In this document: piece after piece, positions 1 through 6,766 of the stretch
Layout of the letters: each line of letters starts with the position of its first letter
Numbering within the stretch: the stretch's first letter is position 1
NCBI GenBank assembly: GCA_964638875.1
Contig: CAZXBL010000037.1
Location: 1-8,415 of the forward strand
Direction: 5' to 3'
Length of the DNA stretch: 8,415 bases
Origin: JALRHH01 sp964638875
GTDB taxonomy: Bacteria > Patescibacteriota > Saccharimonadia > Saccharimonadales > JALRHH01
Notes under the pieces: model-generated
Databases searched by the model: none
What the model was told of the DNA's origin: nothing
What the model saw: only the letters and a program-made list of their open reading frames with translations
Translations under genes and position numbers: made by a program

Positions 1-656
1 CCGTACGATGGGTCGTGTGGTGTACCGAAGTCATAGAACATTTCACTATCCGGACCGCACGGGTCGCCAATTGGTGTTGTTTCAGGGGCACCGTTGCGGC
101 TCCACCAGTTTTTACTGCCATCATAGTAAAATATACGTTCGCCGTCTTTGATACCGCGGGCATAGCCGTCTTTTTCCGAGCCTATGTCTGCCTCACCATT
201 AGAGAGATTCTTGCTTGCGAATAACCTCTTCCAAACTTCAGCAGCTTCGGTATCTTTCGGAATATCATATTCGGGTGCGCCTATAAAACAGGTAGTATAG
301 AGCTTACTTGGGTCAAGTTTGACGACTTCTGTGAGAAATTCCCACATCCACTCAATTTGTTGTTCCTTGAAGTAGTCACCCATACTCCAGTTGCCGAGCA
401 TTTCAAAGAATGTTGTGTGTCGATTGTCACCAATTTCCTCAATGTCATCAGCACGCAGACACGTTTGGCTATCAGCAATCCGCTTGCCCTGCGGGTGGGG
501 TTCGCCAAGAAGGTAAGGAATCATTGGCTGCATACCAGAGCCGGTGAAAAGCGTGGTGGGGTCGCCTTGGAGTACCAATGGCGCACGTTTTACTACCACG
601 TGTCCACGATCCTCAAAGAACTTTAAGTAAGCATTCCTTATTTCTTGTGCTGTCAT
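1..656 (-). CDS. alaS: Alanyl-tRNA synthetase, N-terminal part (cut by left window edge)
   Basis: Class II synthetase that attaches alanine to tRNA-Ala in the cytoplasm. Only the first 218 codons are in the window, running off the left edge, where the full enzyme usually has about 700-900 residues. Translating the minus strand from the ATG at 656 gives the start MTAQEIRNAYLKFFEDRGH, a Gly-Met-Gln-Pro segment near residue 41, and the characteristic HTTFFEMLGNWSMGDYF at 80-96, which is AlaRS motif 2. GDPCGPDSEMFYDFG (197-211) corresponds to the usual GPCGPCxExxYD element, with Asp in place of the second Cys. The stretch around 176-188 (aromatic, YYDGSKNWWSR) looks like a lineage-specific variant. 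The ATG is chosen because it begins the conserved N-terminus and lies 7 nt after an extended -10-like site. No SD is visible. The visible part is intact. Confidence 0.96.
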   Translation of the reverse strand, partial: MTAQEIRNAYLKFFEDRGHVVVKRAPLVLQGDPTTLFTGSGMQPMIPYLLGEPHPQGKRIADSQTCLRADDIEEIGDNRHTTFFEMLGNWSMGDYFKEQQIEWMWEFLTEVVKLDPSKLYTTCFIGAPEYDIPKDTEAAEVWKRLFASKNLSNGEADIGSEKDGYARGIKDGERIFYYDGSKNWWSRNGAPETTPIGDPCGPDSEMFYDFGTPHDPSY

Positions 657-663
657 CCCTGTT

Positions 664-672
664 AGTCTATCA
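664..672 (-). promoter_or_regulatory. Extended -10-like element for alaS
   Basis: On the minus strand the sequence reads TGATAGACT, a TGn extension followed by a hexamer matching TATAAT at 4 of 6 positions. It ends 7 nt before the alaS ATG, so initiation at the usual distance would put the RNA start at or next to the start codon. A convincing -35 is not visible. The same TGATAGA core lies upstream of mnmA, which strengthens the call. Confidence 0.4.
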
Positions 673-714
673 CATTCGTCGATGGTCAGGATGTCACTTT
701 TTTGAAACGAGGCC

Positions 715-720
715 TATAAT
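715..720 (+). promoter_or_regulatory. Consensus -10 (TATAAT) for the small plus-strand gene
   Basis: A perfect TATAAT ends 6 nt before the ATG at 727, so the transcript would be leaderless. No TG extension is present and the -35 region (around 691-697) is weak. It is divergent from the alaS -10 at 664-669, so two start regions share about 70 bp. Confidence 0.45.
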
Positions 721-726
721 ATACAC

Positions 727-1005
727 ATGAGTGAGCAATCGTCTGAGTATAATCCAATGTCGCTGCGTTCTGATGTGGACAAAATCTATACAAGTCCCGA
801 CATGGTTGCGCATGCGCGTCTTATGCGCAATATTAGCAGAGCATCTTCAGGATCAAGGTATATAACACGTAGGGTTGAGACGATCCATCGGCCTGATTTA
901 TTTGGGGGACCAGATTGGGAAGGAGTCCGGCCGCCCGTTAGTCCCACCCCGCTAAATAACGATGCCGCCGCCAAGGACGTGGGTTCCGTCGTAGATAACA
1001 GCTGA
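727..1005 (+). CDS. Small hypothetical protein, 92 aa
   Basis: I do not recognise this protein. It is hydrophilic, with no signal peptide, no membrane segment and no Cys. The first 55 residues are rich in Arg, Ser and Met (for example VAHARLMRNISRASSGSRY), and the tail is Pro/Gly/Asp rich (GGPDWEGVRPPVSPTPLNND), probably disordered. It is the only plus-strand gene I can support. It fills the otherwise empty 295-bp gap between alaS and mnmA, has a perfect TATAAT 6 nt before its ATG, and runs convergently into the last 54 bp of mnmA. There is no SD. It is the only gene here ending in TGA. It could be spurious, but the position, promoter and protein-like composition favour a real gene. Confidence 0.55.
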   Translation: MSEQSSEYNPMSLRSDVDKIYTSPDMVAHARLMRNISRASSGSRYITRRVETIHRPDLFGGPDWEGVRPPVSPTPLNNDAAAKDVGSVVDNS

Positions 1006-1995
1006 TTGTCCTGGGGTTACTGCTCGAACTTGATCATTCAGTTGTAGCGAAATGCTATTTCCGTCTTTCTTTATACGAGCATCCACCAATGGTGCACGGT
1101 ACCGTGTTCGAACTTGGTACTGTTTTGAAAAGTCTGGTTCTGCATTGATCCAGTGCGTATCAGTGAGGGTTAACTCTGTGCACCAGAGTTTTTCATCGTC
1201 TATATCAGAAGTCACGAACACTTTGTTTGCCTTCATATCTTTGCCTACAACGTAGTATGGCAGACCTCCACCGACATTAAGGCCGTGTCGCTGCCCGATA
1301 GTATAGAATATAGCGCCTTCATGTTGACCGATGGTACTACCATTTTGATCGATAATCTCACCAGGTTCTGTAGTTACGAATTGCTGGAGGAACTCTTTAA
1401 TACCTACTTTACCAACAAAACAGATACCTTGGCTGTCCTTTTTACCCGCAGTTGGTAAATTGAACTTGGCAGCCAATTCACGAACTTCTGATTTGGTCTT
1501 AAAGTCACCGATTGGCATCAGGCTTTTTGCAAGCGCATCTTCTATAACACGATAAAGAAAGTAACTTTGATCTTTTTCGAGATTTTCTGCGGTCAGCAAT
1601 TTGCCTTCTTGTACACGGCTATAGTGCCCTGTGGCAATCATATCAGCCCCGTCTTCCAGAGCTGTTTCGAGAAACAGTTTAAATTTAACCTCTTGGTTGC
1701 ACATAATATCTGGGTTCGGGGTTCGACCTGCCTGATATTCGTCAATCATATACTGAACGACTTTGTCGCGGTACTGGGTTTCAAAATCGTACATCTTGAA
1801 CGGAATGCCTAGGCGTACTGCGACGCGTTTGGCGTCCTGGTAGTCCTCTTTCCATGGACACTCAAACCCCGGTAAATCCTGGCTCCAGTTTTTCATGTAC
1901 ACGCCCATGACATCATAGCCCTGCTCTTTCAAGAGGGCTGCCGTGACAGAACTATCAACGCCACCAGATAAACCTACGTAAACTGTTTTCGCCAT
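952..1995 (-). CDS. mnmA: tRNA-specific 2-thiouridylase MnmA
   Basis: Cytoplasmic tRNA-modifying enzyme that activates U34 with ATP and inserts sulfur, giving s2U34 in tRNAs for Lys, Glu and Gln. The sulfur comes from a cysteine desulfurase, directly or through a relay. At 347 aa it is near the family's usual length of about 360. The PP-loop SGGVDSS is at residues 10-16, the first catalytic Cys is C99 in NPDIMCNQEVKF, ATGHYSR follows at 121-127, and KDQSYFLY is at 141-148. The second catalytic Cys is C192 in SQGICFVG. The C-terminal half holds YTIGQRHGL (231-239), RTRYR (296-300), PGQSAVIYDG (328-337) and the closing GGGIVI. All key residues are present. The ATG at 1995 begins the family N-terminus and has no SD. 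An extended -10 ends 9 nt upstream, suggesting a near-leaderless mRNA. No clear terminator follows the TAG stop. Confidence 0.98.
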   Translation of the reverse strand: MAKTVYVGLSGGVDSSVTAALLKEQGYDVMGVYMKNWSQDLPGFECPWKEDYQDAKRVAVRLGIPFKMYDFETQYRDKVVQYMIDEYQAGRTPNPDIMCNQEVKFKLFLETALEDGADMIATGHYSRVQEGKLLTAENLEKDQSYFLYRVIEDALAKSLMPIGDFKTKSEVRELAAKFNLPTAGKKDSQGICFVGKVGIKEFLQQFVTTEPGEIIDQNGSTIGQHEGAIFYTIGQRHGLNVGGGLPYYVVGKDMKANKVFVTSDIDDEKLWCTELTLTDTHWINAEPDFSKQYQVRTRYRAPLVDARIKKDGNSISLQLNDQVRAVTPGQSAVIYDGTHVLGGGIVI

Positions 1996-2004
1996 AACCG
2001 ATGT

Positions 2005-2013
2005 ATTCTATCA
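2005..2013 (-). promoter_or_regulatory. Extended -10 element for mnmA
   Basis: The minus strand reads TGATAGAAT: a TGn extension plus a hexamer matching TATAAT at 5 of 6. It ends 9 nt before the mnmA ATG, implying a leader of only about 2-3 nt. The -35 region (around 2028-2033) does not match consensus, as is common for extended -10 promoters. Confidence 0.55.
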
Positions 2014-2092
2014 AATTTATAGCGTCCAGTCCCGCGAAAGGGAAAAGAGCAGCTTGGGCAAACAAGTCACGCCTTTTTGCCGGCGCGACGAG

Positions 2093-2128
2093 AAAAACCG
2101 GGGTCCCCACAAAACCTGTTTTGAGGGG
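2093..2128 (-). terminator. Possible intrinsic terminator after the PKD-protein gene
   Basis: An inverted repeat spans 2105-2128: CCCC plus CAAAA pairs with TTTTG plus GGGG, with one mismatch (A2109/A2124) and a 4-base loop. On the minus strand a run of five T follows at 2097-2093, but 7 bases separate it from the stem, which is more than usual. It begins about 29 bp past the stop codon of the PKD gene, in the right orientation. A second small GC-rich hairpin lies at about 2069-2088. Nothing else stands out in the 161-bp gap. Confidence 0.45.
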
Positions 2129-2156
2129 TGGAGTACCGTAGGTTTGTCTCAGTTAG

Positions 2157-3056
2157 CTAAAATGGTCGATCGCCCCGTTCTATCTTTTTCTTCAAAACAT
2201 GTAGGCGGTGACGGCTACCAAGCCAGAAAGTCGCGATTATAAGAGGTATGAATATCGCTGCTGGCCACCAGAGAAGGGTCTGTTTAACTGTGGTCGAACC
2301 GGCGTCTTCTTTCTTGGAAGAGTCGTCTTCCTGCGAAAGTGCGCCGTTAGCAACCCCTACAAGCTGGAGATAGGCTGTACCACCATTTTTATCAGTTGCT
2401 TTGATGACAATGTTGTAGACTCCGGGATTGTCATAGACGTGTTCGATATCAAAGTTGCCTGCAAACTGACGACTTAACAGGTCGGGGGTCTTTCCATCAC
2501 CCCAATCAACACTAATAGCGTATGGCGCCTCACCATCAGAAACACTGATAGGCCAGGACAATTTCTGACCAGGGTTTGTGCCCTTCTTAGCTATCGCAGA
2601 TGATAGGCTGACCCTGCCCCCAAATGTTGGCCTTTCATTATTGAAGGTTACTTGGACTGCGTTAGAATCGGGTCCAGCCTGATCGAGGGCATCGTAGACA
2701 CGGGCGACTAACTCGTTTTGCCCATCAAACAGATCAATGATCATTGAAAAACTACCGTTATTACACTGGGTAGATCCAGCAAAAACATTGTTCTTGAATA
2801 GTTTTACGAGTAGCCCGTTGGGGCAAATACCGCTGACAGTAACAGGAAGAGTATTAAACGTTTGACCAGATCGGGGTATGGATATGGTGGCAGCTTGAGC
2901 TGGTGGCGGTGCTGATATACGGCCCTCCATACCAACAGACCCCTGTTCCTGAGCTGCAAAGGCGCTTTGCGGTATGCCAAGCGACACAAGCAGACAAAGC
3001 AGAGCAATAGCAGCCATAATGCTGCGAATAACAGATGTGTTTAGCCTGTAAACCAT
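2157..3056 (-). CDS. Secreted Ig-like/PKD-domain protein with C-terminal membrane anchor
   Basis: A 299-aa exported surface protein with no assigned reaction. A signal peptide covers residues 1-34, with a hydrophobic core at about 14-28 and likely cleavage at AFA-AQE. An Ig-like beta domain spans about 56-138 (TISIPRSGQTFNTLPVTVSG, later DGQNELVARVYDA), with C78 and C98 well placed for a disulfide. A PKD-like domain follows at about 147-236, recognised by VDWGDGKTPD and HVYDNPGVYNIVIKATDKNG. A charged linker (241-252), one membrane helix (260-280) and a basic cytoplasmic tail complete it. I chose the ATG at 3056 over the in-frame ATG at 3062 because an extended -10 places the transcription start at about 3057, and there is no SD. 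The architecture matches the DUF916-like neighbour upstream (signal peptide, sandwich domains, helix, basic tail), suggesting both act on the outer face. PKD domains usually mediate protein or glycan contacts. The partner is unknown. Confidence 0.9.
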   Translation of the reverse strand: MVYRLNTSVIRSIMAAIALLCLLVSLGIPQSAFAAQEQGSVGMEGRISAPPPAQAATISIPRSGQTFNTLPVTVSGICPNGLLVKLFKNNVFAGSTQCNNGSFSMIIDLFDGQNELVARVYDALDQAGPDSNAVQVTFNNERPTFGGRVSLSSAIAKKGTNPGQKLSWPISVSDGEAPYAISVDWGDGKTPDLLSRQFAGNFDIEHVYDNPGVYNIVIKATDKNGGTAYLQLVGVANGALSQEDDSSKKEDAGSTTVKQTLLWWPAAIFIPLIIATFWLGSRHRLHVLKKKIERGDRPF

Positions 3057-3063
3057 TACCATA

Positions 3064-3072
3064 ATAGTAGCA
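3064..3072 (-). promoter_or_regulatory. Extended -10 element for the PKD-protein gene
   Basis: The minus strand reads TGCTACTAT, with the hexamer matching TATAAT at 4 of 6. It ends 7 nt before the ATG at 3056 and overlaps no gene. It lies just after the terminator at 3100-3123, so the PKD gene is probably its own transcription unit with a leaderless message. Confidence 0.45.
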
Positions 3073-3097
3073 CAAAATATTAAAACAGCTCAGAAAG

Positions 3098-3123
3098 CAA
3101 AACCGCCCTGTTACGGACGGTTT
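3098..3123 (-). terminator. Intrinsic terminator after the DUF916-like gene
   Basis: The 9-bp arms at 3100-3108 and 3115-3123 pair as AAACCGTCC with GGGCGGTTT on the minus strand (one U-G wobble) around a 6-base loop. A T-rich stretch (TTTTGCTTT) follows. It lies about 22 bp after the stop codon at 3146 and before the promoter of the PKD gene. The plus-strand copy is followed by TTTCTAAATC, so activity in both directions is possible. Confidence 0.75.
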
Positions 3124-3145
3124 CTAAATCTTTTATCAAGAGATC

Positions 3146-4141
3146 CTACTTGCGCTTGCGACGACCTGCAAATTGCTTGCGGTAGAGCAAGTATAGTCCA
3201 GCGACTATACCGATTAGTAGTACTCCGACGGCAACAAGTAGCCAAACTGGAACGTACCAGAATGATACTTTCTTGGTGATAACCTCACCACCAGTACCGT
3301 GAGAAATATTAGCAGTAATGGTATAGCGACCAGGTTTGCTTAAATTCTTGATCTCGTCAGTAAATGTACGGCTACTCTTAGGCAAAATGTTACCACGCGG
3401 TGTAGCATTGTTAAGCTCGTAACTGTATATCTGGTTGCCAGACATGTTGGTCACACTTACTGTACCGAACGGCTTCGAGAAACTATTGCCATTATTTTTG
3501 ACAGTGATAGCTGATCGATCTGGTTTAGTGTTAAAGAACGAGCCGAAATTAGTCTTTGTCCCATCGATGAACTTACCAGCCTTAATTGTTGTAACTTGGA
3601 TTTGTTCAGTGATATCACCAGGAACTTCGATCAGTACTAGTGAGGCAACGTTTGCAGTCAGGGCAACTTCACCACTTTCTGGCCCAGCTTGATTGGCTGG
3701 CACTGCGCGGTACGCTACGGCACCATAGTAACCACCTGGGGCCGCGTTTCCAGGAATAGAAACGGTGTACGTTAGATTCTTGCTCTCTCCTGGCTGAAGC
3801 GGTACATCTTGTAAACCAGACACAAAAGAGTTGATAGATGCGCTGTTGCGCTTGTCGGTATTAGCGTATAGCTTCGGCTCGCCTGTTGCATCATCTGACT
3901 CAAAGTCACTAATAAATGGTTTTGCAACGATTGCACCACGTGTTACGTTCCTAATGCTGATTTCAACTTTATCAGTTTTGCCGGGCTGAATGCTCAGTTC
4001 GGTACGCGTAGGGGATACACTGAGCCCACTACCGCTACCCTGATTATCTTGCGCTCCTACCCGTCCCAATACCGCAAGCATACTTGCGGCCAGAATAAAG
4101 CCCACTACAAGCACAGAAATGCGTCTTGCATATGCCTTCAT
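3146..4141 (-). CDS. DUF916/WxL-interacting-like membrane-anchored surface protein
   Basis: A 331-aa exported protein. The signal peptide spans about 1-30 (VGA-QDN likely cleaved). The first sandwich domain begins GLSVSPTRTELSIQPGKTDK at 39-58 and contains VSIPGNAAPGGYYGAVAYR (127-145), the pattern seen at this place in DUF916/WxLIP proteins. The second domain (about 178-295) has NNGNSFSKPFGTVSV and GRYTITANISHG, like the C-terminal domain of that family. A membrane helix (297-320) and basic tail RKQFAGRRKRK anchor it with the bulk outside. There is no Cys. Known DUF916 proteins bind peptidoglycan and partner WxL proteins. Here the partner would be the secreted protein encoded just upstream (95-bp gap), probably on the same transcript, since I see no terminator between them. 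The start is fixed by a strong AAGGAGG 9 nt upstream of the ATG. The assignment rests on pattern memory, without a profile search. Confidence 0.8.
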   Translation of the reverse strand: MKAYARRISVLVVGFILAASMLAVLGRVGAQDNQGSGSGLSVSPTRTELSIQPGKTDKVEISIRNVTRGAIVAKPFISDFESDDATGEPKLYANTDKRNSASINSFVSGLQDVPLQPGESKNLTYTVSIPGNAAPGGYYGAVAYRAVPANQAGPESGEVALTANVASLVLIEVPGDITEQIQVTTIKAGKFIDGTKTNFGSFFNTKPDRSAITVKNNGNSFSKPFGTVSVTNMSGNQIYSYELNNATPRGNILPKSSRTFTDEIKNLSKPGRYTITANISHGTGGEVITKKVSFWYVPVWLLVAVGVLLIGIVAGLYLLYRKQFAGRRKRK

Positions 4142-4150
4142 TTACAATTT

Positions 4151-4157
4151 CCTCCTT
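4151..4157 (-). promoter_or_regulatory. Strong Shine-Dalgarno site of the DUF916-like gene
   Basis: AAGGAGG on the minus strand lies 9 nt before the ATG at 4141, a near-perfect anti-16S match. It contrasts with the absence of an SD at mnmA and the PKD gene. The rest of the 95-bp gap (4142-4236) shows only a weak candidate promoter (TTGCAA, 17 bp, TAAGCT), so read-through from the upstream gene is more likely. Confidence 0.8.
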
Positions 4158-4236
4158 TTGATTTGATAGCTTGCCCCTAGCTTACCGTATTGCTCTTATG
4201 GTTGCAAGCAAAACTAAGAACCCCTTTGGACAAGTT

Positions 4237-5301
4237 TTAGAAAGATGCTATTGCGGTATAGGTCATGGTGGCAACATATACGCCCGGGGACTGATTATCA
4301 GGTACGTTGACAATGAAAGCAGCCGTAAAGATCTTGAAGTCGGTTGGCAGTGATGACGTTGTGATGGCTTCCCCATCGACAAAACGATAGCTGTTAGGTA
4401 TTCCGTACCCACCTGTCGCCACAGAGGTACCTACCCCTACCGGTTCCAGCCCAAACGAGGGGCTCGAGTTAGCTCGCAAGTTTAACCCGAACTGGCTTGT
4501 ACCAACTATACTGCCCGCATTCGCTCCCAACGGGGTAATAGTATTGTTACCTGAGGTCATCGTAAAGCCATTAAGGTAGGTTGTGTAACCAGTCGGGTCA
4601 TTGGTTGCACCAGAAAACTGCATAAGCCCTGTGGCAGTTCGATCATCACCTAACTCCCCAATATCTATGTAGTTACCAGTGACGCTGTTACAATTTAATG
4701 TCACAAATACACCGGTACAAAACGTTAGAAACGGCGGTACGTAAGCCTCAACTTGGAAAATGTCCTGAGTAGCAAATGCAACTGAGCCATTATCAGTGAC
4801 AGGAGCAGTCGCGTCTGGGGTTGCATATGTGGCTATCCGGACAAAGGTCGTCTGCGCGGGAGTTGTAGGGTTAATAATACTAGAAAATTGGTAAGAAGAC
4901 GGTCCTGAGATGCCGACAGCTACGGGTCGGGAAATAACAATCGTATTTGTAGTGGAGTAGGCAGGCGCATATGAAAAGCCTGTGTTTGTGGTTTGCCCAC
5001 TTAAAGTTACACCCGTAGCATCTAACCCAAGTGGGGCCGTGCATGGGTCAGCGAGTCGTGGGCTGTTGGTACAATATGTAAATGATACCGAGGCCATTGG
5101 GGTGGTAGAGGCAACATCAAAAGAAAAGGCATGTTGTGCCGGCGCTCCTAGTTGAGCAGTAGAAATTTGTATAGAACGATTATCGAGCTGTGCTGCCCCA
5201 ACTCGTGGAATAGTCCCTAAGATTAAAGGCAATGCCAACACTACTGCCTGCATATAGATAGCAAGCTTACTTGATACGTGATGTAGGCTTTTTATATTCA
5301 T
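4237..5301 (-). CDS. Secreted beta-rich surface protein, WxL/pilin-like, 354 aa
   Basis: An exported protein, full-length paralogue of the 441-aa product upstream. The signal peptide covers about 1-37 (hydrophobic 18-29, cleavage near VGA-AQL). The N-terminal domain (about 38-185) carries C77 and C87 (SFTYC...DPC). The C-terminal domain (about 189-354) starts PPFLTFCTG, followed by C204 and YIDIGEL (211-217), SQFGLNL (269-275), PNSYRFVDGEAI (302-313) and GVYVATMTYTAIASF (340-354). These marks recur in the other two paralogues. Four Cys outside the signal peptide suggest two disulfides. No anchor or sortase motif is present, so retention should depend on another protein, plausibly the DUF916-like product downstream. 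A Trp-x-Leu motif is absent, hence 'WxL-like' is tentative. A spore-coat-U or fimbrial sandwich is an alternative. The ATG start is supported by the signal peptide. The SD (AAAGAG) is weak and very close. Confidence 0.88.
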   Translation of the reverse strand: MNIKSLHHVSSKLAIYMQAVVLALPLILGTIPRVGAAQLDNRSIQISTAQLGAPAQHAFSFDVASTTPMASVSFTYCTNSPRLADPCTAPLGLDATGVTLSGQTTNTGFSYAPAYSTTNTIVISRPVAVGISGPSSYQFSSIINPTTPAQTTFVRIATYATPDATAPVTDNGSVAFATQDIFQVEAYVPPFLTFCTGVFVTLNCNSVTGNYIDIGELGDDRTATGLMQFSGATNDPTGYTTYLNGFTMTSGNNTITPLGANAGSIVGTSQFGLNLRANSSPSFGLEPVGVGTSVATGGYGIPNSYRFVDGEAITTSSLPTDFKIFTAAFIVNVPDNQSPGVYVATMTYTAIASF

Positions 5302-5327
5302 TCTCTTTAGCGACTATTAATACCCCT

Positions 5328-5356
5328 ACTATAGCAATAGCGGTTTAAAGCAGCAA
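5328..5356 (-). promoter_or_regulatory. Promoter of the 354-aa surface protein gene
   Basis: The minus strand carries an extended -10 TGCTATAGT (hexamer at 5328-5333, 5 of 6 to consensus). A TTGCTG -35-like hexamer sits at 5351-5356 with an exact 17-bp spacer. The predicted RNA start near 5321 gives a leader of about 20 nt. It lies immediately downstream of the terminator at 5374-5399, so a new transcription unit starts here. Confidence 0.65.
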
Positions 5357-5363
5357 TTAAGGA

Positions 5364-5399
5364 CATAAAGAAACCCCAGTGCCACTAACGGCACTGGGG
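5364..5399 (-). terminator. Strong intrinsic terminator after the 441-aa protein gene
   Basis: A perfect 10-bp stem, CCCCAGTGCC (5374-5383) with GGCACTGGGG (5390-5399) and a 6-base loop, is followed on the minus strand by TTTCTTTATG. It lies 25 bp after the stop of the 441-aa gene and is the clearest terminator in the window. Confidence 0.9.
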
Positions 5400-5424
5400 A
5401 ATGATGACATGGATATATTCTTAC

Positions 5425-6750
5425 TTAGAACGTAGCTGTAGCAATAAAGTCAGCTTGTACTGAGTACGAACCGGTTGGCGTTGTAATGCCAGCGGTTGCC
5501 GCAAACTTGAGGATTAAAGCCTCGTCGTCAACCACTTTGACAGTTGAAGCTGCTGAGCTCGCAATACGATCAACCGTACCAGTCGCGTCCCAGGCGTACC
5601 CAGCGTTGGTGGTACCAGCGACCTGGTTAGCGTCAGTGGTGTAGACACCAGCACCGGAGCCATCGAATTCAGCATCACGAGCCAGGTTGTAGTCGGTTCC
5701 GGCAACTCCACCACCACCTGCGGTGAGGAAGTCACAGTAGGTGTAGGCAGTAACACTACCACAGTTAACACCAGCGACGGTCATACCGAATTCTTCAGTT
5801 CCAGCTACGAGTGTGCTTTGAGTAGCATTGGTGTTGAAACACTGGTCAGTACCAGTTACAGATGGCACAGCGCCACAAGTGGCACCGGCTACTTTTAGAG
5901 CACCGGATGAAGTGTTAAGCAGTGCTCGGTAGTCAACGACGACACCGTTTACTGCGTTAGTTCGAACCATGGCGACACCGTTTTCGTCATCACCACCGTT
6001 GACGGCATCGACCGGGGACACGTTGTTTGTGCCACCCTCAACGTTACCGATATCCACTGCACTACCAGATACGGTGCTACAGTCAGTCGCTACGCTTGTT
6101 GTCGAATCATCAACAGCAGTTGAGCCGACACAGAAGTCGAGGCGTTCCTGGACACGTGCGTTGACGGTCAGGGTTTGGCTGGTGCTTTGTGCAAAGACAC
6201 CTTCCCACTCTAAAGTCGTGCCTGTATCGCTATAGATACGAAGTCGTGTGTAGTAGGACTTGTTTCCTGTAGCAGTTGTGTCGTTAGTGATGTCGGTGGC
6301 AGCAAGAGAGATTGTTAGCTCGTCCTTGCTCGCGGCATCATCTGCGTTTGTTTTGTCAATTTGGATCTGGTTGTTAGTACCACCACTTGCACCGTTTTCA
6401 ACTGTAGTGGCAGTTACACCGGTTGTCGTCCAAGGGCCACCTAATGTAGCAGTAGGTGAGCCAGCAATACTTGGTGTATTGGTTGTGTTACAGACACCGA
6501 GAGGGGCATCACAGAACTCGATTTCTATATAGTCTGCATTGCCCGCATCCGCAGTAGTGTCAAAGACCCACGTAAGATCGGTCGTAGTGCTGGGCACTGC
6601 GCTGGTTGATTGCAGTTCTCGCTCAGTCACAGCCGGCGCCGCAAAAGCGATGCTTGGCATAACAGCAGGAACTACAGCCACTATGGTCAGCGCAAGCGCC
6701 ATAGTACACAACGTCACCCTACGTGATTGCAGGGCTAAATGTTGTAACAT
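5425..6750 (-). CDS. Secreted Thr/Ala/Asp-rich surface protein, WxL/pilin-like, 441 aa
   Basis: Largest of three paralogous exported proteins here. The signal peptide covers 1-37 (core about 16-34, AFA-APA cleavage). The N-terminal domain (38-200) contains FC80 and VC87, matching C77/C87 of the 354-aa paralogue. The C-terminal domain (200-441) has RLDFC207, C224, AVDIGNV (231-237), EEFGMTV (319-325) and the end GSYSVQADFIATATF. Eight Cys outside the signal peptide (80, 87, 207, 224, 292, 304, 330, 339) suggest up to four disulfides. It is acidic, low in Lys and full of Thr, Ala, Gly, Val and Asp, like structural surface proteins. I chose the ATG at 6750, not the in-frame GTG at 6801, because an AAAGGAG lies 8 nt upstream and the signal peptide then starts properly. 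A strong SD, its own promoter and a strong terminator suggest high expression as a single gene. No membrane anchor is seen. Confidence 0.92.
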   Translation of the reverse strand: MLQHLALQSRRVTLCTMALALTIVAVVPAVMPSIAFAAPAVTERELQSTSAVPSTTTDLTWVFDTTADAGNADYIEIEFCDAPLGVCNTTNTPSIAGSPTATLGGPWTTTGVTATTVENGASGGTNNQIQIDKTNADDAASKDELTISLAATDITNDTTATGNKSYYTRLRIYSDTGTTLEWEGVFAQSTSQTLTVNARVQERLDFCVGSTAVDDSTTSVATDCSTVSGSAVDIGNVEGGTNNVSPVDAVNGGDDENGVAMVRTNAVNGVVVDYRALLNTSSGALKVAGATCGAVPSVTGTDQCFNTNATQSTLVAGTEEFGMTVAGVNCGSVTAYTYCDFLTAGGGGVAGTDYNLARDAEFDGSGAGVYTTDANQVAGTTNAGYAWDATGTVDRIASSAASTVKVVDDEALILKFAATAGITTPTGSYSVQADFIATATF

Positions 6751-6758
6751 TGTTATTT

Positions 6759-6765
6759 CTCCTTT
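6759..6765 (-). promoter_or_regulatory. Shine-Dalgarno site that fixes the start of the 441-aa protein
   Basis: AAAGGAG on the minus strand lies 8 nt before the ATG at 6750. The upstream in-frame GTG at 6801 has no SD and would add 17 residues ahead of the signal peptide, so the ATG is preferred. Confidence 0.85.
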
Positions 6766-6766
6766 A

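Noticed and set aside
3057..3062. Upstream ATG at 3062 as start of the PKD protein
   Set aside because: It falls within the expected region between the -10 and the RNA start, so it would not be in the transcript. It is only two codons longer.
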